From: Leptospira biflexa | Lineage (GTDB): Bacteria > Spirochaetota > Leptospiria > Turneriellales > DYLW01 | Direction of reading: 5' to 3' | Assembly: GCA_020720785.1 (NCBI GenBank) | Contig: DYOA01000013.1 | Span: 1-60,382 of the forward strand | Length of the DNA stretch: 60,382 nucleotides | Part shown: positions 55,145 through 60,382 of the stretch, one piece after another | Layout of the letters: each line of letters opens with the position of its first letter | Numbering within the stretch: position 1 is the stretch's first letter | Notes under the pieces: generated by a model | Seen by the model: only the letters and a program-made list of their open reading frames with translations | What the model was told of the DNA's origin: nothing | Database searches by the model: none | Made by a program: the position numbers and the translations under genes

Positions 55145-55996
55145 TTAAGACCGGTCCAAAAGTTTCAAAACCAGCCCGGTTGAAAAATTCGCCTGGGCCA
55201 GCATCGCCGTAGAACTCTGTAACAGGACCTGACTTTTAGTGAAGTTCACCAGCTCTTCTGCCATGTCAACGTCTCTGATTCTGCTTTCGGCAACTACCAT
55301 GTTTTCATACCCAATCCTCAGGGCTTCCACAGTAATCTCCATTCGGTTGGCATATCCGCCGAGGTCGGCTCTTTGACGGTTAAGTCTGTCAATAGCTTCG
55401 TCCACGATGCCAATCATATCATTGGCCTCTCCCACGGTAGAGATGCTTTTCTTTTTATTTGCACCTTCCACCAGGCCAAACGCCTTGCCATTCATTGTTG
55501 CGATGTACGCACGGATTCTCTGATCTTCATTGGGACCCACATGGAAAAAAATAGTGGCGGTACGGGAACTCCTGGATAAACTACCGTCCAGAAGCTTCAT
55601 CCTGTTAAATTCCGCCTGGCTGGACAAGCGATCCACCTCATCGATAAGCTGTGAGACTTCCACCTGTATCTGCCCTCTATCCTTTTCCGAATAAATCCCG
55701 TTGGCCGATTGTACTGCCAGAGAACGAATTCTTTGCATAATATCGTTCACCTGTCCCAGATTGCCTTCTGCCACCTGAATGAAAGACATCCCGCTCATTG
55801 CGTTCATTTCTGCCACTTTAAGACCCTTAATCTGCGTTTTCATTTTTTCTGAAACCGCCAGATTTGTGGCATCATCTCCCGCCCGGTTTATCCGCATTCC
55901 CGTGGCCAGCTTTTCAATCGACTTATCGAGCATCCGCTGTGAATTGTTCATCTGACGAACAGCAAACATAGCTGAGCTTGTGTTGTTTATCTGCAT
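55145..55996 (-). CDS. flaB: Flagellin, FlaB-type periplasmic filament protein
   Basis: 283 residues. The N-terminal D0/D1 helices (MFAVRQMNNSQRMLDKSIEKLATGMRINRAGDD) and the C-terminal D1/D0 helices (RIRDVDMAEELVNFTKSQVLLQSSTAMLAQAN) are conserved. The middle is short, and the spirochete insert reads TATIFFHVGPNEDQRIRAY. GGAGGGAGAAG precedes the ATG. The sequence start is MQINNTSSA rather than MIINHNI, so it differs from its neighbour and may cap or vary the filament core. The terminator is immediate. Confidence 0.93.
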   Translation of the reverse strand: MQINNTSSAMFAVRQMNNSQRMLDKSIEKLATGMRINRAGDDATNLAVSEKMKTQIKGLKVAEMNAMSGMSFIQVAEGNLGQVNDIMQRIRSLAVQSANGIYSEKDRGQIQVEVSQLIDEVDRLSSQAEFNRMKLLDGSLSRSSRTATIFFHVGPNEDQRIRAYIATMNGKAFGLVEGANKKKSISTVGEANDMIGIVDEAIDRLNRQRADLGGYANRMEITVEALRIGYENMVVAESRIRDVDMAEELVNFTKSQVLLQSSTAMLAQANFSTGLVLKLLDRS

Positions 55997-56122
55997 CTTC
56001 TCCCTCCATGGATTTTATTTCCTCTTTCCTGAGGCTGCTTACCGTCGTAATCATTATAGCGGTAAGGAGCCCCGGGAAAGGCCATTTTGGTTTGATGCAG
56101 ATTATCAGTTCATCTTCTCACC

Positions 56123-56953
56123 TTATTCAAGCAACCGGAGAGCCTTTTGACCCCTCATATTGGCCTGTGCAAGCATCGAAACAGAAGCCTGCTCCAGTAT
56201 CTGGTTTTTGGTAAACTCCACCATCTCTTCCGCCATATCCGCATCACGGATTCGGCTTTCAGCGGCTTGGACGTTTTCATAAGCTGAAAGCAGTCCTTTT
56301 GCCGATGTTTCCAGACGGTTAGCGTAACCTCCCAGATCTGCTCTCAATTTCATCAACTTTTCGATCGCATTATCAACCAGGGCTATGGTGTCATTGGCAC
56401 TTCCAACATTTGTCAATGAAACCCCTTTAATCTGCAGTGCTGTTGCGGTCATTGTCTGCACAAACGCCCGCTCTCTCTGGTTTTGATTGGGGCCCATGTG
56501 AAACCACATGGATGCCTTTTTTGAGTTTTTGGCATAATCGCCCAGAAGGAGCTTAAAACGGTTAAATTCTGCCTGGGAAGCTACTCTGTCCACTTCGTCC
56601 ACAAGCTGTGAAATTTCTACCTGCATCAAAATACGGTCATTGTTGTGGTAGATACCGTTGGCTGCCTGCACAGAAAGAACCCGCACCCTCTGCAGAATAT
56701 CCGCCACCTGGCTGAGATATCCGTCCGCAGTCTGGATAAAACTGAGTCCATCCTCTGTGTTTCTTTCGGCTTGCCGGAGTCCGTTAATCTGCATACGCAT
56801 TTTTTCGGAAACCGCCAGACCGGAAGGGTCATCGGAAGCCCGGGTGATTCTTTCTCCAGATGCCAGTTTTGACATGGATTTTTCTATATCCCAGGACCTC
56901 CATTTTAATGCCCTATTGGCATTAATCGCGCTAATGTTGTGGTTGATAATCAT
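56123..56953 (-). CDS. flaB: Flagellin, FlaB-type periplasmic filament protein
   Basis: 276 residues from ATG 56953, chosen because AAGGAGAG lies six bases upstream and the [17 protein letters not shown] start is the standard FlaB one. It has [23 protein letters not shown] and the spirochete-type insert [18 protein letters not shown], and ends with [30 protein letters not shown]. It belongs to the endoflagellar core filament exported by the flagellar type III system. It is the upstream member of the tandem pair, with 126 bases to the second gene and no terminator between. Confidence 0.95.
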   Translation of the reverse strand: MIINHNISAINANRALKWRSWDIEKSMSKLASGERITRASDDPSGLAVSEKMRMQINGLRQAERNTEDGLSFIQTADGYLSQVADILQRVRVLSVQAANGIYHNNDRILMQVEISQLVDEVDRVASQAEFNRFKLLLGDYAKNSKKASMWFHMGPNQNQRERAFVQTMTATALQIKGVSLTNVGSANDTIALVDNAIEKLMKLRADLGGYANRLETSAKGLLSAYENVQAAESRIRDADMAEEMVEFTKNQILEQASVSMLAQANMRGQKALRLLE

Positions 56954-56969
56954 GGTTCTCTCCTTGGTG

Positions 56970-57009
56970 AGTCGTGTCAAGCAAGACGACTGGCTTCCTC
57001 AGAAACCAG
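56970..57009 (-). promoter_or_regulatory. Hairpins in the flaB leader
   Basis: On the minus strand, just before the flaB ribosome site. The first pair is CTGGTTTC / GAAGCCAG (plus 56990-57009, one G-U pair) with a GGA next to the loop. The second is AGTCGT / ACGACT (56970-56991). GGA triplets also lie on both sides. The layout suits translational control, for instance by CsrA, which binds GGA in loops and acts on flaB in some spirochetes. This is inference. Confidence 0.4.
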
Positions 57010-57085
57010 ACAAGGGTTCCCCCTCCATCGTATTTTCGATGAATTTCCATTGTATATTAACTCAAGTTAGCAGAGGTTATTTCAG

Positions 57086-57116
57086 ATTATAGAAAGATAT
57101 AGGAACCGAGGGCCAA
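57086..57116 (-). promoter_or_regulatory. Candidate flaB promoter
   Basis: Minus-strand TTGGCC (plus 57111-57116), 19-base spacer, TATAAT (57086-57091). The -10 is perfect, but the spacer is long, and no clear sigma-28 box is seen. It leaves a leader of about 125 bases holding the hairpins at 56970-57009. Confidence 0.4.
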
Positions 57117-57197
57117 TTACTATTGTCTTTGGGCTGGTTAATAAAAATAAATCTTTTTTTATATATCGGAAGAAAAAACGGAAAGCTTGATAATTTT

Positions 57198-57587
57198 TTA
57201 TAAAAACGTTTTTTTTGTATGGGCCAGAAACCGGGAAATTACATTATTCAATGGTGTTATTTTATCCGGATAACGCTTTTTCTCAAGCCAAATGGCCAAC
57301 TCCACGGAAAGGTTGGAGGTTTCATTGAATTCATATTTAATGACGTATTCCGTAAATTCATACTTGAGTTCATTGAACAAACGCTCATAATCACAGCCTT
57401 CCGGACCACTATTCAAATCATCCACTTTAGTCTTGATGATTTCCAAAAGTTCTTTTTTCCTCTGTTCGCGAAAAACCTTGCTCACCTTATCATTAAATTT
57501 TCTTTCTATTTTCTCTTCAAACCCGGAACAATGTTCGCATCTTGTACTATACAAACGATGATACTGCTTTTCTAGTTTTTCTTCCAT
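57198..57587 (-). CDS. Small CxxC coiled-coil protein of unknown function
   Basis: 129 residues from ATG 57587. Longer frames exist upstream, but the promoter at 57628-57656 places the transcript start near 57620, so only this start fits. RCEHC (residues 16-20) may bind a metal or disulfide partner. Long charged helices follow (EEKIERKFNDKVSKVFREQRKKELLEIIKTKVDDL), then LSVELAIWLEKKRYPDK. No family was recognised. It is upstream of flaB on the same strand, with 244 bases between. Confidence 0.6.
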   Translation of the reverse strand: MEEKLEKQYHRLYSTRCEHCSGFEEKIERKFNDKVSKVFREQRKKELLEIIKTKVDDLNSGPEGCDYERLFNELKYEFTEYVIKYEFNETSNLSVELAIWLEKKRYPDKITPLNNVISRFLAHTKKTFL

Positions 57588-57627
57588 TTTTTTTTCCGGC
57601 AATTTGGCTCCGTTGCTATTTACCCTA

Positions 57628-57656
57628 ATTATACCAAACATTTCCGTTTCCGTCAA
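57628..57656 (-). promoter_or_regulatory. Consensus sigma-70 promoter
   Basis: Minus-strand TTGACG (plus 57651-57656), exactly 17 bases, TATAAT (57628-57633). It fixes the start of the CxxC gene at ATG 57587. This is one of the two best promoter matches in the window. Confidence 0.8.
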
Positions 57657-57696
57657 AAAAAAACTCAGGAATGGAAAAATATTACGATAATGAACT

Positions 57697-58329
57697 GTGG
57701 AATATTTTGCTGTTATAACATTCATTTCGGGTATAATACTATTAATAATAGGAATTGTTCTTCCAGATAAAGCCAAACGCCGGATGGAAGGGTTTGTTAA
57801 AAATGAATTAGTAACAGGAACTCTCGTTTCCCCCCCAATGGAACAGAAAAGCACACCGGATATTTCCATGGCCGCCCCCCCATCCAACCCTTTTCCCTTT
57901 GTGGAAATTCGGGAACCTTCGCAAGCCACGGTTAACCCCCAAATCCAGGATTCCTCTGTTAAGGTGCATATTGCGGAGACAAATCCGGCCCTCTGGGAGA
58001 AAACCTGCTATTTATACTTGGATCCATCATCCAGGAATACCTACACCGGAAATGAGACATCCTTCAACCTTCATCTGGCAAAGGATATTCACAGAGTGGG
58101 GAAAGGGAATTTTACATATATGGGAAATTCCTTTGATTTTCATTCCCGAAATGAAAAAAAGGCGTACCCCATAAACCAGATTGACCATCTTGCTTTTTAT
58201 CCCAACTGCCTGGTGATTGTTCCAAAAAATGGTTTACCCTCTGCAATGCTTTTTATGGATGAAACAGACAGCTTAAGAAAAATCCTAGAAACATTCAGAG
58301 TAGACGATGGCAACGACATCCGGCAGTAA
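57697..58329 (+). CDS. Membrane-anchored protein of unknown function
   Basis: 210 residues, starting with GTG. One N-terminal helix (VITFISGIILLIIGIVL) is followed by a Pro/Ser-rich linker (about 45-80) and a C-terminal domain with alternating strands (CYLYLDPSS, NFTYMGNSFDFHS, LAFYPNCLVIVPK). That domain may be a PH-like or beta-sandwich fold. No family was recognised. It overlaps the next gene by 23 bases and leads a plus-strand row of three. Confidence 0.55.
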   Translation: MEYFAVITFISGIILLIIGIVLPDKAKRRMEGFVKNELVTGTLVSPPMEQKSTPDISMAAPPSNPFPFVEIREPSQATVNPQIQDSSVKVHIAETNPALWEKTCYLYLDPSSRNTYTGNETSFNLHLAKDIHRVGKGNFTYMGNSFDFHSRNEKKAYPINQIDHLAFYPNCLVIVPKNGLPSAMLFMDETDSLRKILETFRVDDGNDIRQ

Positions 58330-59338
58330 TAGAAAAAAGAAATCATGGGAAATAAAAAGTTTCCTGAAGTTATTTTTATTTTTACTGCTGGCCGGTGTGG
58401 TTGCGGGCTGGTTTTTTTATAAAAACGAAATCTATTTTTATCTGAATCGGGATCAGTACCAGAGTAATCATAAATCCTATATTACTGTTTTGAACAAAAT
58501 CCAGACAACCGTTGATTTTTCAGAATCGGATTCCGGATTGGTTACGTTCATTTCCCGAATGGATTCTATCATAAAAGAACACCCAATGGATGGACGGTAT
58601 TATTACATGAAAGGTTCGGTGTATTTTGAAATCCTGAAAAAAGAATTTCAGAAACCAGCCAACCTGAATTTCATTATAATGTCCCCGTTTCACCGGGAGA
58701 CTTCCCTGCCCTTCACCCGCTATTCCGATTTATTAAAAAAATCGCTTCTGGTGTTAAGAAAATCCATGTATTTTCACTTGTCGCAAAAGGAAAAAACGGA
58801 AATTCAGGAAATGCTTGCATATTTATACTTCTGGCAAGGCCCGGATTATTCCACACACGGAAGAAAATATTCGTATAATCTTCCGGATAACTCTGTGATA
58901 AAAAGCCTTTATAACATCCAGGTTTCCAATGCCTATGTGAATTGGGAATTATTGGAAAAGAATTTCCCATCAGATTATCTATCGATCTGGAAAAGCACAT
59001 ATTACATCCACTCAAAAAGCTATCCTTTTGCCTTCAGCATTTTAAAGGAAAAATCGGAAAAAGTTAGTTCCACAGATGGGAGTACATTGGCTGATGATGC
59101 CAACTATTTATTGTATCAGATAATGAAGAAGAATGGTAATCCAGGGCAAATGATTTTTTATATGCAAAGAATCAACATGGATAAATTTCTGGAAAGATAT
59201 CCCGAATTTTTAGCAGAATATGTTTTAAACCTCCGATTTTACGGCTACTATTCCACAGCCACAGAGATTTTAACAAAGCATGAACAGAAAACATTAGCCC
59301 AAAAGCAGAATCAAAAGGAGACAATAAAAATAGAATAA
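58307..59338 (+). CDS. Membrane-anchored helical, TPR-like protein
   Basis: 343 residues. A basic N-terminus (SNRKKKSWEIK) and one helix (FLKLFLFLLLAGVVAGWFFY) anchor it, with the bulk outside. The rest is helical with TPR-like spacing (GRYYYMKGSVYFEILKKEF, AFSILKEKS, ADDANYLLYQIMKKNGNPGQ). No enzyme motif is seen. It sits between two other unknowns in a probable operon, 57 bases ahead of the acidic repeat protein. Confidence 0.6.
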   Translation: MATTSGSNRKKKSWEIKSFLKLFLFLLLAGVVAGWFFYKNEIYFYLNRDQYQSNHKSYITVLNKIQTTVDFSESDSGLVTFISRMDSIIKEHPMDGRYYYMKGSVYFEILKKEFQKPANLNFIIMSPFHRETSLPFTRYSDLLKKSLLVLRKSMYFHLSQKEKTEIQEMLAYLYFWQGPDYSTHGRKYSYNLPDNSVIKSLYNIQVSNAYVNWELLEKNFPSDYLSIWKSTYYIHSKSYPFAFSILKEKSEKVSSTDGSTLADDANYLLYQIMKKNGNPGQMIFYMQRINMDKFLERYPEFLAEYVLNLRFYGYYSTATEILTKHEQKTLAQKQNQKETIKIE

Positions 59339-59395
59339 AACAGTCATAATACTTTAATTGAATGTTGAGTTAACCGATAAGGAAAATAGGGGTTT

Positions 59396-60382
59396 ATGCA
59401 GGCATTAGCGGTAAAAGATAAAAATGACTCGGATTTTTTTACCGAGGATGAGTCTTATATAATTGAGAATTCAAGAATGGACAACGCATGGGAAAATGAT
59501 ATAATTTCATCCGATGATTTTGATGACCACGAAATCATCGTAATGGATGATAAACCGGAAGGATTAGCTTCCGTTTCTGCCCCTTCACGCTCATCTGACC
59601 GCTTCCATTCCGTGGATATTGATCCCATAGAAAATGAAACCCTTATTTTGGAAAATGATGATCTGGTTCCACCCTCGGCCGGTGACCAACATCGCAGGAA
59701 TCTGGATACCCTGGCTGATATTAATCAGGATGACTCTCCAAGCCAGGATTATGCCGCTTTGCTGGAGGAACTTCACAGAGAAGAACTGGATGATATTTTA
59801 GCGGATACCGAGCTGGATCTTCTGTCCGTTTCCCATTATCATACAAATGACAGTTTGGATGACCCATACCGGGATGATGAAACTGAAATTGAATTAATTG
59901 AGCCGGAACCCATTGACATTGACGAATTTTCTGAACTGGAAGAAAAGGTCTTTCAGCAAAAAAATATTAAGACTACGGGCATAGATTCCCTGGGTGATAT
60001 TGCCGATGACATCCAGTTTGACAGTGATGATGAATTTAATCTGAACGATGACGATGCGGGAAATAATCTATCCTCGCCATTGGAGTCAACATTTTTTGAT
60101 GGGGATGATGATGCACCGGTTGCACTTTCCGATGATGAGTTAGACCTGATCATTGATGATGCGAGTGATGATATCATTACCATAGATGATGACTCGCCTT
60201 CCCATGCTGATTTTTTTGAGGACAATCCGGCCGACCAACCGGTGGCCCTATCCGATGAAGAGTTGCAGGGCATACTGGAGGAAGCCGGAGATCCGAGTGA
60301 TTTTTCCGAGGATGGAAAAGACCACGATTTTTTTATTGATGATACCGATGAAGAACCCATTGCCCTCTCCGATACCGAATTA
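59396..60382 (+). CDS. Extremely acidic repeat protein, truncated by window end
   Basis: The frame is open from ATG 59396 through the last base, giving 329 codons with no stop, so the C-terminus is missing. Asp and Glu make up roughly a third of the residues, with few Lys or Arg. Near the end a motif recurs, P-(V/I)-A-L-S-D-x-E-L, at residues 241, 282 and 321, about 40 residues apart, each preceded by an FF and a run of Asp. No signal peptide is seen. AGGGG lies close to the ATG. It could be a flexible binding hub, with each ALSDxEL unit a short linear motif. Unknown function. Confidence 0.75.
   Translation, partial: MQALAVKDKNDSDFFTEDESYIIENSRMDNAWENDIISSDDFDDHEIIVMDDKPEGLASVSAPSRSSDRFHSVDIDPIENETLILENDDLVPPSAGDQHRRNLDTLADINQDDSPSQDYAALLEELHREELDDILADTELDLLSVSHYHTNDSLDDPYRDDETEIELIEPEPIDIDEFSELEEKVFQQKNIKTTGIDSLGDIADDIQFDSDDEFNLNDDDAGNNLSSPLESTFFDGDDDAPVALSDDELDLIIDDASDDIITIDDDSPSHADFFEDNPADQPVALSDEELQGILEEAGDPSDFSEDGKDHDFFIDDTDEEPIALSDTEL

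Noticed and set aside
57588..57929. N-terminal extension of the CxxC protein
   Set aside because: It crosses a consensus promoter and lies antisense to the next gene, so the transcript would not contain it.
1..60382. CRISPR array, prophage or integrative element
   Set aside because: No regularly spaced direct repeats, integrase, phage structural genes or tRNA-flanking duplications are seen.

Overview
The window looks like a compact piece of a spirochete chromosome. Two tandem flagellin genes (55145-56953) carry the FWH/FFH-hairpin insert typical of spirochete FlaB filament proteins. The ispE - tRNA-Gln - glmU - prs - rplY - pth - tilS run resembles what I recall from Leptospira-like genomes. 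The abundance of 7TM-type adenylate cyclases, SpoIIE-type phosphatases and HEAT/TPR proteins fits as well. Species cannot be named from the sequence alone. Genes are packed tightly on both strands, with several tail-to-tail overlaps.

Layout. 1-5.4 kb: menD (menaquinone), then a minus-strand pair of a 7TM class III adenylate cyclase and a HATPase-HDOD fusion. 5.4-8.8 kb: a Y1/RAYT-type transposase surrounded by short palindromic GGTGACAG(A/T)CACTT repeats, a 528-base hairpin-rich noncoding stretch, class II aldolase and a methyltransferase. 8.8-17.2 kb: envelope genes (two beta-barrel-like proteins, a membrane phosphoesterase, a lipoprotein MsrB-MsrA fusion, a DUF819 membrane protein, and a three-gene secreted/outer-membrane operon whose middle protein may end in a helix-hairpin-helix). 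17.5-25.5 kb: hexapeptide protein plus response regulator, SanA-like protein, trmO, panC, polA, an SUMF1-fold lipid-side protein lacking the catalytic cysteines, and a YraN-like nuclease. 25.5-34.8 kb: aminotransferase, RelE/RHH toxin-antitoxin pair, an RsbU-type phosphatase, lepB with a small c-type cytochrome, a second 7TM cyclase and a TonB-anchor-like protein. 34.8-45.8 kb: dnaE, a REC-like/HATPase/cNMP-binding fusion, gltD and gltB. 46-53.7 kb: two glycosyltransferases, atpZ, ispE, tRNA-Gln, glmU (nucleotidyltransferase domain only), prs, rplY, a pth missing key catalytic residues, tilS. 53.6-60.4 kb: HEAT-repeat protein, two flaB genes, a small CxxC protein with a strong promoter, two membrane-anchored unknowns, and an unfinished, extremely acidic repeat protein.

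How the parts may work together. The strongest systems-level theme is signalling. Two class III cyclases (one with its transition-state Arg replaced by Lys), one cyclic-nucleotide-binding RsbW-like kinase fused to a degenerate receiver, one RsbU/SpoIIE phosphatase with a periplasmic sensor and TPR tail, and one HATPase-HDOD fusion lie within 40 kb. This suggests, but does not prove, a cAMP-controlled partner-switching network. The most solid single-gene anomaly is the Pth homologue that has lost His20, Asn68 and Asn114 (E. coli numbering) although it stays in its conserved neighbourhood.
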